A stretch of DNA of 57,481 bases from Oscillibacter ruminantium GH1 (GCF_000307265.1 NZ_DF158896.1:22685-80165); one strand, 5' to 3'. Shown: positions 33,828 through 43,502, counted from the stretch's first letter. Numbers and translations: made by a program. The notes: generated from the letters alone by a model not told the origin.

Positions 33828-34562
33828 TTACGGTTTCTCGGCCCGGGCCTTCAGTTCCCGGCAGGCAATGCGATAGCTCTCCTCCTCCATGGGGTAGGTG
33901 GGGAGCGTTTCCGGCAGGGCCTCGCCCCGGTGGTCGTAAATCGCAGCGATTACCTTGCGCATCAGCGGCGGATTTTTCACCAGAATGGGACCGGTCAACT
34001 CGGAGGCAAACACGTTGTTTTTCCGAAAGCCCTCCGGTCCGTGCTCTTGTTCGTTGCCAAAGCCCATGGACAAATCCGTAGCCAACGGCGTTACAACGCC
34101 GGAAATCAGCGTGCAGGAGTTCATAAAACCCACAACGGGGGACTGATACAGGTCCGTGTGGCCGTATACGTCGCCCACAAACCGTTTCTTCCCCTGCGTA
34201 CTGCTGAAAGTTCCAACCCGCACGCCCATGAAATACTTTCCCGCCGCGTCTGTGATAGACTGGCCCAGAAGCTGCATGGCAGTTCCGCAGAAAAGCATGG
34301 TCACGCCGCTGTCGGCGGCACGGCGCATCTCATCTCCAAAGCGGGAGAAATCGGCCAGCGCGGCCTTTTGGCTGCGCTCCGTCCCCGCACCCATAAAAAT
34401 AAAATCCGCATGTTCAAGGCAGGCTTCCTGATCGGGCCGAATTTCCTCCACCGTCACAGTATTGCCCAGATCCTCCAGATGCCGGCGCAGCAGCGCCAAA
34501 TTGCCCCAGCTTCCATACAGGCTCATCAGGTCGGGGTAAAAATGCAAAAACCGAAGTTCCAT
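33828..34562 (-). CDS. gatD: Lipid II isoglutaminyl synthase, glutaminase subunit GatD
   Basis: A 244-residue class I glutamine amidotransferase of the CobB/CobQ-like type. The nucleophile Cys lies in TMLFCGTAMQLLG (about residue 93), and MNSCTLISGVVTPL and GPEGFRKNNVFASELTGPIL (with the His/Asn region) match GatD. It supplies ammonia to MurT for amidating the D-Glu of lipid II, which tightens peptidoglycan crosslinking. The ATG lies 1 nt after the murT stop codon, so the subunits are made together. Confidence 0.92.
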   Translation of the reverse strand: MELRFLHFYPDLMSLYGSWGNLALLRRHLEDLGNTVTVEEIRPDQEACLEHADFIFMGAGTERSQKAALADFSRFGDEMRRAADSGVTMLFCGTAMQLLGQSITDAAGKYFMGVRVGTFSSTQGKKRFVGDVYGHTDLYQSPVVGFMNSCTLISGVVTPLATDLSMGFGNEQEHGPEGFRKNNVFASELTGPILVKNPPLMRKVIAAIYDHRGEALPETLPTYPMEEESYRIACRELKARAEKP

Positions 34563-34563
34563 C

Positions 34564-35898
34564 TCACACCGCCTCCTTTTCCACCTGAGAGAGCAGCTTG
34601 TCCCGGTCGGAGAAGCAGGTGAGCACGTACACGTCCTCCGCCCCGCGTTCTTTCAAAGAAGCGCATGCCTCTGTGATGTCGGGATGCAGCTCAATCTTCT
34701 CCTGCGGCACGTCGGTGAAGGAAAAGCGAACCGCAAGGTCGCTGGCATACTGCCCGCAGAGCAGCACCTTTTCCACATGCTCGCAGTTCAACTGACCGAA
34801 ATCAATGTCCCACAGCCAGCTGGTTTCGCTGGTGTAATACTTGCGGCTGACGGCATCCACAATAATCACCACCGTGCAGGGGTCTTCGGTAGAGCGGACA
34901 AAGCGGAGGTTTGTGTCGTAGGCAATGGAGTTTTCGTGCTTGCTGGTCAGCAGCATTCCATGGTGTGCCCCCAGAAGGAAGCGAACCATGCGCCCGTTTT
35001 TGAGGATATAATTGTTGACAACCTTTCCGATGCGCTCCGCGCTGACGCCGCACTCCCGGCATACGGCGTAGGCCGCCAGAATGTTGTACACGTTGTAGAT
35101 GCTGCGGAAGGCCAGATGGATGGTAAGCGCCCCGTCAATGGTCAGCAGGCCCTCTTCAAGGTCCAGATCGGTGGCGGTGTAGTCCACAGAATCAGGCCGC
35201 ACAAAGCCGCAGTTTTCGCAGTGATAGGCGCCGATGTGGTTGAAGTGATAATAGCGGTACTCCATGGGGGATTTGCAAACAGGGCAGTAAGCTCCGTCGT
35301 GATACGCGCCGGATGGCTCCTCTGTGGAGAGGGAACAGCGGTCCAGACCAAACCGCACCACATTGTCCCGCCCCACGCCAAAGCAGGAGGAGAGTGGATC
35401 GTCCGCGTTGAGAATCAGCCGCGTTTCGGGGAACATGGCAGGCTGCAGCGCGTCAAACACCCACTCGGGGTGGCCGTTACGGGTCAGCTGGTCCCGATAC
35501 AGATTGGTGACCACAAAGTGGGTGGGGTGGAAAAACTTAAAACTGTGGGCGGCGTACCGCTCATCGGACTCGATCAACAGCACGTCGGCCTTCATCACCC
35601 CGCCGAAGGTGGAATGGGTCAGCACGGTGGTGGTCACGCCCTCAATCTGGTTGGAGCCTTCTTCGTTGTAGACCACATTCTTGCCCTCTGATCGCAAAAT
35701 GGCGGCAATCATCTCCACGGTGGAGGTCTTGCCGTTCGAGCCGGTGACGGCAATGATGTAGGGGGGCAGAGTCACTTGCCGCAAGATATACGGACAGATT
35801 TTCAGTGCGAACTTGCCGGGCATAGAGCTGCCCTTTCCCACAAAGCCGCCGATAAAATGCCCCAGCTTGCAGACTAGAATCGCAAGAAATTTTTTCAT
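34564..35898 (-). CDS. murT: Lipid II isoglutaminyl synthase, Mur-ligase subunit MurT
   Basis: A 444-residue Mur-ligase-type protein. The ATP loop is AVTGSNGKTSTVEMIAA (about 50-66); LLIESDERYAA is the Mg-coordinating region. A four-cysteine zinc ribbon, YCPVCKSPMEYR and HCENCG (about 200-230), is characteristic of MurT. The C-terminal DUF1727 region follows. With GatD it amidates lipid II at the membrane. Its ATG overlaps the cyclase stop by 4 nt. Confidence 0.93.
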   Translation of the reverse strand: MKKFLAILVCKLGHFIGGFVGKGSSMPGKFALKICPYILRQVTLPPYIIAVTGSNGKTSTVEMIAAILRSEGKNVVYNEEGSNQIEGVTTTVLTHSTFGGVMKADVLLIESDERYAAHSFKFFHPTHFVVTNLYRDQLTRNGHPEWVFDALQPAMFPETRLILNADDPLSSCFGVGRDNVVRFGLDRCSLSTEEPSGAYHDGAYCPVCKSPMEYRYYHFNHIGAYHCENCGFVRPDSVDYTATDLDLEEGLLTIDGALTIHLAFRSIYNVYNILAAYAVCRECGVSAERIGKVVNNYILKNGRMVRFLLGAHHGMLLTSKHENSIAYDTNLRFVRSTEDPCTVVIIVDAVSRKYYTSETSWLWDIDFGQLNCEHVEKVLLCGQYASDLAVRFSFTDVPQEKIELHPDITEACASLKERGAEDVYVLTCFSDRDKLLSQVEKEAV

Positions 35899-36569
35899 GC
35901 GTCAGAGCCTTCTTCCTTTTCAGAAAAATCACGGAACTCGGCCACGGCGCGGACGGGCGCGCCGTCAGCGTCCATAAATTTCATGGGCAGCGCGAAGAAC
36001 ATCATGTCCTTCCGGCCCACGACCTTGCGCAGGCACAGACTCTCCACAATCACAAGTCCGCCGCCCAGCAGCGTCTTGTGAGCCTGCCGGTCCGAGGCCG
36101 CCAAGGTATCCACACTCAGCGCGTCGGTCCCGACGCCCTTGAGGCCGCAGGAGACAAGATACTGCGCCGCCTCTTTGTCCGGGACGGGGAACGTGTCGTC
36201 AAAATACGCGTCGGTCCCCCACTTTTTCTCCCAGCCGGTGTAAAAGAGCACAAAGTCGGTGGAGAGAACCGCGCCGTTGAGACTGCGCAAAAACTCCGTC
36301 GTGATCGTTCCTCCGGGCGGGAGGAAGGACACGTCCACCACCTCGGCCCGACCGCAGAACTGAGACACGGGCAGCACGTCCAGCGTGGACCCGTGGGCCA
36401 GCATGTGGGACGGCGCGTCCATGTGGGTTCCGGTGTGGGAGGCGAACTGAATGAGCGTCTCCCGATAGCCGTTCCGGGTCAAATTACCGGAGGGCTTAAA
36501 CGTGGGCTGAGGCGAGCCGGGATAGACCGGCATATCTTCGCGGATGGTGTGCGTCAGGTCGAGAATCAT
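35895..36569 (-). CDS. Cyclase family protein (kynurenine formamidase-like)
   Basis: A 224-residue metal-dependent hydrolase of the cyclase family (PF04199). The hallmark HTGTHMDAPSH (about 45-55) binds two metals; LDLTHTIREDMPVYPGSPQP is the usual start. Family members cleave amides or lactones, including N-formylkynurenine. The substrate here is unknown. The gene overlaps murT by 4 nt (ATGA), so it is the first gene of a coupled cyclase-murT-gatD operon; no tryptophan-catabolic neighbours are present. GGAAGTTATACT precedes the ATG. Confidence 0.87.
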   Translation of the reverse strand: MILDLTHTIREDMPVYPGSPQPTFKPSGNLTRNGYRETLIQFASHTGTHMDAPSHMLAHGSTLDVLPVSQFCGRAEVVDVSFLPPGGTITTEFLRSLNGAVLSTDFVLFYTGWEKKWGTDAYFDDTFPVPDKEAAQYLVSCGLKGVGTDALSVDTLAASDRQAHKTLLGGGLVIVESLCLRKVVGRKDMMFFALPMKFMDADGAPVRAVAEFRDFSEKEEGSDA

Positions 36570-36652
36570 AGTATAACTTCCTTTTCCTGAAAGTAAACGG
36601 CACAGCGGCCTTTGGAGACATGGGGTTCCAGCTGAATCCGGAAAAAACGGAG

Positions 36653-38518
36653 TCAGCGGCTGAGGTGAATCATCAAAACGGCAATGTCCGCGGGGGATAC
36701 GCCGGAGATGCGGGAGGCCTGCCCCATGTCGGCGGGGCGGACGGCGGCCAGTTTTTCCCGGGCCTCCAGCCGAAGACCCACAATGGCGCCATAGTCCAAA
36801 TCCGGCGGCAGTGTTCTGCCCTCCATGCGGCGGAGTTCTTCCACCTGCCGTTCCTGACGGCGGATGTAGCCCTCGTACTTCACGTTTAATTCCACCTGCT
36901 CCATTTCAGCGGGGGTCAGGGCGGGGCGGTCAGGATCAAAAGCGGCCAGCTCCTCATAGTGGATGCCGGGGCGGCGGAGCAGGTCGATCAGGCGGCAGCC
37001 GTCGGTCACGTCGGCAGTTTCCTTTTCCGCCAGAAAGGTGGAGAGCGCCGGGGAGGGGGCGGTTCCGGTATGGGTCAGGCGGTTGATCTCCCGCTCTACC
37101 CGCCGGTACTTTTCTTCCACCGCGGCCATACGCTCGTCCGAAATCAGTCCGATGCGGCGGCCAATCGGCGTCAGACGCTGGTCGGCATTGTCCTGACGCA
37201 GCAGCAGACGGTATTCGCTGCGGGAGGTCATCATGCGGTAAGGCTCCTCGGTGCCCTTGGTCACCAAATCGTCGATCAGGGTGCCGATATAGGACTCCGA
37301 CCGAGAGAGGATCACCGGCGGCTCTCCCTTGAGCTTCAGCGCCGCGTTGACGCCGGCCATAAAGCCCTGCACCGCGGCCTCTTCGTATCCGGAGGAGCCG
37401 TTGAACTGGCCCGCGCCGTACAGCCCGGACACCTGCTTGGACTCCAGCGTGGGGCGGAGGGACAGCGGGTCTACGCAGTCGTATTCAATGGCGTAAGCCG
37501 GGCGGGTCATCTCCGCGTGACGGAGGCCGGGGACGCTGTGAAGCATCTGCAATTGAATCTCCTCCGGCATGGAGGAGGAAAAGCCCTGCACATACAGTTC
37601 CTCGGTGTTCAGCCCCATCGGCTCCACAAACAGCTGGTGCCGCTTTTTATCCGGAAAGCGGACGACCTTCGTTTCAAAGGAAGGACAGTATCGGGGACCA
37701 ACGCCTTCGATCACGCCGCCGTAAATCGGTGAGCGGTCCAGATTGGCAAGGATGATTTGCTTCGTCTCTTCCGTGGTCCAGGTAAGATAGCACACCGCCT
37801 GATTCACCGGGGGCGCGGCGGTTGTAAAAGAAAAGGGAAGGGGGGACTCGTCTCCGAGCTGAAGCTCCATCTCGTCAAAATCCACGCTTTGCGCATTCAC
37901 CCGGGGGGGTGTTCCGGTTTTAAACCGGCGCAGGGGCAGACCCAGCTGCAAAAGGGAATCGGTCAGGCGGTTTGCCGCGTGCATCCCATCGGGGCCGGAG
38001 GACTCGATGCACTCGCCAATCAGTGTGCGTCCTTTTAAATAGGTGCCGGTGGCAAGAATGGCAGCTCTCACGGCAAACACTGCGCCGGTGGCAAGAACCA
38101 CCCCGCTCACCGCGCCGTTTTCGGCCCGAAGCTCCACCACCTCGCCCTGCCGGACGGTGAGGTTTTCCTGCCGTTCCAGCGTGTGCTTCATCCGCTCCTG
38201 ATACTTTCGCCGGTCTGCCTGCGCGCGGAGGGACCAGACAGCCGGGCCTTTGCCCTTGTTCAAAAGGCGGTACTGGATGCAGCACTCGTCGGCGGCCTTT
38301 GCCATCTCGCCGCCGATGGCGTCCAGCTCTCGAACCAGATGGCCCTTACCGGTGCCGCCGATGGCGGGATTGCAGGGCATATTGCCCACCGCGTCCAGAT
38401 TGATGGTGAAAATCACGGTTTTAAAACCCAGCCGGGCGGCGGCCAGCGCCGCCTCGATTCCCGCGTGGCCCGCGCCAATCACTGCGATATCAAATTGTCC
38501 GGCATGAAATTCCGTCAT
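36653..38518 (-). CDS. mnmG: tRNA U34 carboxymethylaminomethyl synthesis protein MnmG
   Basis: A 621-residue FAD protein that with MnmE modifies the wobble uridine of certain tRNAs. The FAD loop is [20 protein letters not shown]; further signatures are [28 protein letters not shown] and the C-terminal [14 protein letters not shown]. Length matches GidA proteins. GAGGATTTGCT precedes the ATG at 38516-38518; the longer in-frame start lacks a site. The partner mnmE is not in the window. Confidence 0.96.
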   Translation of the reverse strand: MTEFHAGQFDIAVIGAGHAGIEAALAAARLGFKTVIFTINLDAVGNMPCNPAIGGTGKGHLVRELDAIGGEMAKAADECCIQYRLLNKGKGPAVWSLRAQADRRKYQERMKHTLERQENLTVRQGEVVELRAENGAVSGVVLATGAVFAVRAAILATGTYLKGRTLIGECIESSGPDGMHAANRLTDSLLQLGLPLRRFKTGTPPRVNAQSVDFDEMELQLGDESPLPFSFTTAAPPVNQAVCYLTWTTEETKQIILANLDRSPIYGGVIEGVGPRYCPSFETKVVRFPDKKRHQLFVEPMGLNTEELYVQGFSSSMPEEIQLQMLHSVPGLRHAEMTRPAYAIEYDCVDPLSLRPTLESKQVSGLYGAGQFNGSSGYEEAAVQGFMAGVNAALKLKGEPPVILSRSESYIGTLIDDLVTKGTEEPYRMMTSRSEYRLLLRQDNADQRLTPIGRRIGLISDERMAAVEEKYRRVEREINRLTHTGTAPSPALSTFLAEKETADVTDGCRLIDLLRRPGIHYEELAAFDPDRPALTPAEMEQVELNVKYEGYIRRQERQVEELRRMEGRTLPPDLDYGAIVGLRLEAREKLAAVRPADMGQASRISGVSPADIAVLMIHLSR

Positions 38519-38557
38519 AGCAAATCCTCGAAAAAAGTCCCCCAAAAGGAACTGAAA

Positions 38558-39412
38558 TCAGTTTTGGCAGCGCAGCGTCAGGGAAACGACCTCCGGTCGG
38601 TTAAACAGACGCAAAGAAGGGAAAATATTGCCAAGCCCGCGAGAGACAAAAAGCTCTGCGCCCTCCACCGTGTAAAACCCCGCCGTATAGGAGGGGAAAA
38701 AGCCCTGATGCGTGTCAATCAATCCATCGGTAAAGGGGAGGCGGATAACGCCGCCGTGGGCGTGTCCCGTCAGCGTCAAATCATAGCCCAGCCGGTAATA
38801 CTCCGAGGGAAACCGGTCGTTCCGATGGGCCAGTAGAAGACGAAAATCGTTTTCGCCGTGAGTGTTCAGCAGCTCCTGCGCCACATCCTCCGGCGTTTTC
38901 TGGTCGGCGTAAGCATTGGGATCGTCCACACCGGAGAGAAGGAACCGCGCGTCTCCCCGCGCGATGGGTACGGTTTCGTTACGCAGGCAAACCACACCCG
39001 CGCTCTCCAGCGCGGCGCAGATGTCTTCCGCCTGCCGGGCGGCCCACTCGTGGTTTCCCGTTACATAATAGGTGGGGGCCAGCGCCGCCAGCGCGCCGCC
39101 GATCTTGGCGGCATATTCCAAGGGATGCTCTGTATATTCATCCACCAAGTCGCCGGTGACGGCGATCAGGTCGGGGTTTTCTTCCCGAACGGCCTTCAGC
39201 AGTCGTTCATTCTCTTTGCCGAATTCCTTTCCGTGAAGATCCGAAAGCTGGACAATGGTAAATCTGTCAAACGCGGCGGGGAGGCGGCGGGATATGAATT
39301 CCACCCGGTTCGTCTCCAGTGCGTTGTTGTCCCAGAAGACAAAGCCTGCCAACGCCAGCAGGATCAGTGCCGTCCGCACCAGACGATGGCGCGGCTTGGT
39401 TGCTTTTTTCAT
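38558..39412 (-). CDS. Membrane-anchored metallophosphoesterase
   Basis: A 284-residue calcineurin-type phosphoesterase. One hydrophobic segment (about 12-28) anchors it. The metal-binding motifs are IVQLSDLHG, AVTGDLVDE, VTGNHEW, LLLAHRND and LTGHAHGG. Similar YkuE-type enzymes act on lipids at the outer face of the membrane; the substrate here is not known. It ends 39 nt upstream of mnmG and may share its transcript. Confidence 0.9.
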   Translation of the reverse strand: MKKATKPRHRLVRTALILLALAGFVFWDNNALETNRVEFISRRLPAAFDRFTIVQLSDLHGKEFGKENERLLKAVREENPDLIAVTGDLVDEYTEHPLEYAAKIGGALAALAPTYYVTGNHEWAARQAEDICAALESAGVVCLRNETVPIARGDARFLLSGVDDPNAYADQKTPEDVAQELLNTHGENDFRLLLAHRNDRFPSEYYRLGYDLTLTGHAHGGVIRLPFTDGLIDTHQGFFPSYTAGFYTVEGAELFVSRGLGNIFPSLRLFNRPEVVSLTLRCQN

Positions 39413-39935
39413 CAGCAGCGTCCTTCAAACCGTTTTTCGCGCCGGGTGCGGCGCGGTTACAGCCGCGGCGCAGTGCGCTGCGCGGCCCGATGTTAAATTC
39501 ATATAAGAGCAGCTCTTAAATCATACCACAGGCGCAAAGCGCCGTCACAGGATATCTTTATTAATCAAGTATCACAGCAGTCCAATGGTTATTTTACCAC
39601 AAACGCAAGGCGCTGTCGCGGAAAAATATATGGATTTGGATTAGTCGTTCTGCGGTCGTTTTCCCGTGTACATACAGCGTTGCTGCGGAAATAATTAAGA
39701 ACCGCATTGCTGCTATTATACCATGATTCCACAATTTTTGACGAGATGAAAATTCAACAAAGAACAAAAAATAATCCGCCCTTTCAGAGTGCCCCCTCGT
39801 AAAAACTGACGAAAGAGAAATTTTCCCTCCCAACGGATAAAAACACGTAAATTGAACGGGTTTGCGCTCGGAAGGGTAGGCGAATTGTTAAAGGCACATA
39901 AAAGAATGTTAAATTTTTGTAACAAGTGCCAAAAA
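39413..39935. other. Long intergenic region
   Basis: About 520 nt with no supported gene. The first 90 nt are GC-rich and full of short inverted repeats (GCCGCGGCGC type). The rest is AT-rich. A purine-pyrimidine motif at 39812-39843 resembles one at 40305-40336. Confidence 0.4.
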
Positions 39936-39939
39936 ACAC

Positions 39940-39967
39940 TTGCTTTTTTGAAAAAGGTGGCTATAAT
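39940..39967 (+). promoter_or_regulatory. Promoter of the 27-residue peptide gene
   Basis: TTGCTT and TATAAT are 16 nt apart. The start site near 39974 leaves a leader of about 30 nt carrying the ribosome-binding site. Confidence 0.7.
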
Positions 39968-40002
39968 GAAGTTAACAAAAGAAAAGAGAGGAGGCGCATA
40001 CA

Positions 40003-40086
40003 ATGATGCAGAACGAAAAGTTCACAGCGTTTGATCTGGACGACCTGATTTATGGCACTGCCACACTGGTTCCCAGCGATCGCTAA
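40003..40086 (+). CDS. Small peptide gene, 27 residues, family unknown
   Basis: Two tandem ATG codons follow GAGAGGAGGCGCATACA, an almost perfect ribosome-binding site. The peptide reads MMQNEKFTAF then DLDDLIYGTATLV and ends PSDR. It has acidic and hydrophobic parts, no cysteine and no signal peptide. A promoter (39940-39967) and a terminator (40100-40126) frame it as a transcription unit of its own. It could be a peptide signal, a modified-peptide precursor, a small regulatory protein or a translated small RNA; no maturation or export gene is adjacent. I do not recognise a family. Confidence 0.6.
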   Translation: MMQNEKFTAFDLDDLIYGTATLVPSDR

Positions 40087-40099
40087 AGCAGCAACGGAG

Positions 40100-40126
40100 C
40101 CGCGCTTGTAAAAGCGTGGGTTTTTT
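40100..40126 (+). terminator. Terminator of the 27-residue peptide gene
   Basis: CCGCGCTT pairs with AAGCGTGG (one G-U pair) around a GTAA tetraloop, followed by six T residues and a further T-rich stretch. Confidence 0.8.
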
Positions 40127-40219
40127 CTTTTTTGGGAAGAAATTGGACCTGAACCGGAGGCGGACGCGCCCCGGCAGGCCGCTGCCGATGAACGGAAAAA
40201 GTGAATTAAGATGGATTTG

Positions 40220-40254
40220 ACGCCGCAGGAGGGACAGCCTCAGCGGCGTTTTTT
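40220..40254 (+). terminator. Second terminator, no gene assigned
   Basis: CGCCGC and GCGGCG pair around a 16-nt loop, followed by six T residues. It lies 94 nt after the first terminator with no supported reading frame in between. It may catch read-through or end a small RNA of about 100 nt. Confidence 0.6.
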
Positions 40255-40458
40255 GATTACCCGGTAAAAAACTTGAGCCGGGCTTTTGTAATAAAATAAT
40301 TATTAAAGAGAGATTTCCCTCCCGCTGATTAAAAAATTCGCTGTTTTTGTCGAAAAGTAAGGAAAATAAGTGGATTTTTGAAGCGCTTTATGATACCTTA
40401 AAATAAGGAATGGTTTTGAGAGTGTGTTGATCCAAAACCTGATTGGGAGAGAAGACCT

Positions 40459-41133
40459 ATGAAAAAAAGAATGTACGCAACGTTGTTTGCGGCCGCGCTC
40501 GTCCTATCCGGCTGCGGTGCGGAAGAGCGGCAGGCGGCTGTCTCCTCCACTTCCAGCGGCGGGGATTATGCGGTTGCGGTGGTTTCTGCCCCGGCGGCAG
40601 AAGCGACCGCTGAATCGGCGGAGACAATGAGCACCGCAAAGACCGAGGAAGCCAATCGCCTTTTGACGGAGGAGGAGATTCTGGTTGCCTATGACCGGGC
40701 TATCACGGCTTATGAGTGGTTTGACCTGAACCCTCTGCCTTGTGGCGGGCCGGTGGTAAAGGAGGGCGGAGCTGGCTATCAACGGGTACAGTATGCCGGA
40801 TTTGATACGCTGGATGATTTGAAAACCTATCTTGGAAGTCTTTTTTCGCAAGAGGTGATCGACAGCCTGTTTCCGGAAAACACAGCAGCACCCCGGTATC
40901 GTGATATCGACGGCGAGCTGTACGTCCGCCCCGGCGGGCGGGAGGCAGACCCGAAAAAGAGCAGTGCGTCCGCCGCAGTGGAGCAGCAGGCGGACGGTTC
41001 GTACCGCATCAATGTGACGGTCGATCTGCTGGATGAAGACCAGCTCGCGGTGATAGGCGTGGAGTGCTATGCCTTCCCCTATCAGAACATAAACGGCCGC
41101 TGGGTCTTCACGGATTTTGAACTGGTATACTGA
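40459..41133 (+). CDS. IseA-like lipoprotein
   Basis: A 224-residue predicted lipoprotein: signal segment KKRMYATLFAAALVLSGC, then a low-complexity Ala/Ser/Thr linker to about residue 65. The folded part (AYEWFDLNPLPCGGP; YAGFDTLDDLKTYLGSLFS; IDGELYVRPGGR) resembles the IseA family of DL-endopeptidase inhibitors that restrain cell-wall hydrolases. Assignment is from pattern only. GAGAGAAGACCT precedes the ATG. A monocistronic unit ending at the terminator at 41178. Confidence 0.65.
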   Translation: MKKRMYATLFAAALVLSGCGAEERQAAVSSTSSGGDYAVAVVSAPAAEATAESAETMSTAKTEEANRLLTEEEILVAYDRAITAYEWFDLNPLPCGGPVVKEGGAGYQRVQYAGFDTLDDLKTYLGSLFSQEVIDSLFPENTAAPRYRDIDGELYVRPGGREADPKKSSASAAVEQQADGSYRINVTVDLLDEDQLAVIGVECYAFPYQNINGRWVFTDFELVY

Positions 41134-41177
41134 GCTGTGCGAAAGACGCATAGTTTGCGAATCAACGCAATATAGAA

Positions 41178-41203
41178 AGAGCGGACACTGTCCGCTCTTT
41201 TTT
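41178..41203 (+). terminator. Terminator after the IseA-like gene
   Basis: AGAGCGGACA and TGTCCGCTCT form a near-perfect palindrome with a minimal loop, followed by six T residues. Confidence 0.8.
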
Positions 41204-41294
41204 ATTTTTTCTCAGGAAAAAAGACAAATTGGGGCAGAAAACAGGAAACTGACAAAAGTGGAAAAAATCAGGAAAGAAAATGGACAATATTTTC

Positions 41295-41322
41295 TTGCAA
41301 ATCTTTTTCGTTATGTTACAAT
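41295..41322 (+). promoter_or_regulatory. Promoter of the membrane pyrophosphatase gene
   Basis: TTGCAA and TACAAT are 16 nt apart, about 60 nt before the gene's ATG. Confidence 0.55.
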
Positions 41323-41381
41323 AAAAAACGACGTAATGATAGCTAACAAAAAGCTATCGAGAGAAAAGGAGCGGAAAAACA

Positions 41382-43502
41382 ATGGAAAACATGTTCTGGA
41401 TTGGGTTTGTCGGCTTTGCGCTGGCAATCGCCTTTGCCTGGATGCAAAAAGGCAAGGTGATGAGTTACTCCGAGGGAACGGAGAAAATGCAAAAGATTGC
41501 GGCCTCTATTCGAGAGGGCGCCAATGCTTATCTTAAGCATCAGTATACCACGGTTGCAAAGGTCTTTGCGGTGGTATTTGTGGTTTTGCTGATTATGGCG
41601 TTTGCATCCAACGGCAAGATGCTTTCTAAATTTACCCCGTTCGCCTTCCTGACCGGCGGTGTGTGGTCCATGCTGGCGGGTTTCATTGGCATGAAGATTG
41701 CCACCAATGCCAACGCCCGGACCGCGCAGGCGGCTTCGGAGGGACTGAACAAGGGCCTGCGGGTGGCGTTCTCCTCCGGCTCCGTCATGGGCTTCACCGT
41801 GGTGGGTCTGGGTATGCTGGATATCTCCATCTGGTTCCACCTGCTGCACTTTGGCTTTGGGATCAATGACCCCGTGGCGCTGGGCAACATCATGGTTATG
41901 AACGGCATGGGCGCGTCCTTTATGGCGCTGTTTGCCCGTGTGGGCGGCGGCATCTATACCAAGGCCGCCGACGTGGGCGCCGACCTTGTGGGCAAGGTGG
42001 AAGCGGGTATTCCTGAAGATGACCCCCGTAATCCCGCCACCATTGCCGATAACGTGGGCGACAACGTGGGCGATGTGGCCGGTATGGGCGCGGATCTGTA
42101 CGAGAGCTATGTGGGTTCCATTCTGGCAACCTTCGCGCTGGGCGCTGTGGGCGGATACGGCTGGGGCGGACTGCTGCTGCCGGTGCTTTTGGCAGTGGCG
42201 GGCATCGTTTGCTCCATCATTGGCTCCTTCCTCATCAAGACTAAGGAAAACGCCACACAGCAGTCTCTGCTGAAGTCCCTGCGCACCGGCACTTATACCG
42301 CGGCGGTGCTCTCTGCCATCGTGGCCGCTCCGCTGACTTACTACATTCTGGGCAGCTGGGGCGTGTATATCGCCATTCTCTGCGGCCTGATCGGCGGCTG
42401 CGCCATCGGGTACTTCACGGAATACTACACCTCCGACACCTATAAGCCCACCCAGCAGCTGGCGGCCTCCTCCGAGACGGGTTCTGCCACCGTCATCATT
42501 GGCGGATTGAGCCTTGGCATGAAGTCCACCCTGACCTCCATTCTGATCGTGGCCGCGGCGGTGCTTATCAGCTATTTCGCCGCAGGCGGCTCCAGCGTCA
42601 TTGTGGATGCTTCCGGTATGTTCACCGAGGCGTTCAACCGCGGACTGTACGGCATCGGCATTGCCGGCGTCGGTATGCTCTCCACGCTGGGCATCACCCT
42701 TGCAACGGATGCATACGGCCCTGTGGCCGACAACGCCGGCGGCATTGCCGAAATGGCGGGTCTGCCCGAAGAGGTTCGCAACCGCACCGACGCGCTGGAC
42801 TCTCTGGGCAACACCACGGCCGCTACCGGTAAGGGCTTTGCCATCGGCTCCGCGTCTTTGACCGCGCTGGCACTGCTGGTTTCCTATGTCAACATCATCC
42901 AGAACGGCACCACGGAAACGCTGAACTTCACCCTCACCAGCCCCACGGTTCTGGTGGGCATGTTCCTCGGCGCGATGCTGACCTTTGTGTTCTCCGCGTT
43001 CACCATGAGCGCCGTCCAGACCGCGGCCCAGTCCATCGTGGTGGAGGTCCGCCGCCAGTTCAAGGAGATTGCGGGCATTATGGAAGGAACCACCGACCCG
43101 GATTACGCCACCTGCGTGGGTCTTTGCACCCGGGGCGCGCTGCATGAGATGGTGGCCCCCGCTCTGCTGGCGATCATCGTTCCCATTGCCACGGGCCTGA
43201 TTTTGGGGCCCACCGGCGTGGTGGGATTGCTTGGTGGTGTGTCCGTCACCGGTTTTGCCATGGCGGTGTTTATGTCCAACGCCGGCGGCGCATGGGACAA
43301 TGCCAAGAAGTATATTGAGTCCGGACACCATGGCGGAAAGGGTTCTCCCTGCCACAAGGCCGCCGTCGTGGGCGATACCGTGGGCGATCCGTTCAAGGAT
43401 ACCTCCGGCCCGTCTCTGAACATCCTCATCAAGCTCTGCTCCACCGTGTCCATCGTGTTCTCCGGACTGGTGATTGCCTTTAACCTGATGAACCTGCTGT
43501 AA
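41382..43502 (+). CDS. hppA: Membrane-bound ion-translocating pyrophosphatase
   Basis: A 706-residue protein with about 16 membrane helices that couples pyrophosphate hydrolysis to ion export. The substrate site is KAADVGADLVGKVEAGIPED followed by DPRNPATIADNVGDNVGD. The motif GNTTAATGKG has Ala where K-independent enzymes have Lys, so a potassium-dependent type is likely. Many such enzymes with an acidic GADLYESYVGS segment pump sodium; the ion here cannot be decided by eye. AAAAGGAGCGG precedes the ATG. It has its own promoter and terminator. Confidence 0.95.
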   Translation: MENMFWIGFVGFALAIAFAWMQKGKVMSYSEGTEKMQKIAASIREGANAYLKHQYTTVAKVFAVVFVVLLIMAFASNGKMLSKFTPFAFLTGGVWSMLAGFIGMKIATNANARTAQAASEGLNKGLRVAFSSGSVMGFTVVGLGMLDISIWFHLLHFGFGINDPVALGNIMVMNGMGASFMALFARVGGGIYTKAADVGADLVGKVEAGIPEDDPRNPATIADNVGDNVGDVAGMGADLYESYVGSILATFALGAVGGYGWGGLLLPVLLAVAGIVCSIIGSFLIKTKENATQQSLLKSLRTGTYTAAVLSAIVAAPLTYYILGSWGVYIAILCGLIGGCAIGYFTEYYTSDTYKPTQQLAASSETGSATVIIGGLSLGMKSTLTSILIVAAAVLISYFAAGGSSVIVDASGMFTEAFNRGLYGIGIAGVGMLSTLGITLATDAYGPVADNAGGIAEMAGLPEEVRNRTDALDSLGNTTAATGKGFAIGSASLTALALLVSYVNIIQNGTTETLNFTLTSPTVLVGMFLGAMLTFVFSAFTMSAVQTAAQSIVVEVRRQFKEIAGIMEGTTDPDYATCVGLCTRGALHEMVAPALLAIIVPIATGLILGPTGVVGLLGGVSVTGFAMAVFMSNAGGAWDNAKKYIESGHHGGKGSPCHKAAVVGDTVGDPFKDTSGPSLNILIKLCSTVSIVFSGLVIAFNLMNLL

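Noticed and set aside
40211..40267. Possible second small peptide beside the 27-residue gene
   Set aside because: Its ATG has no ribosome-binding site and the frame runs through a terminator hairpin.
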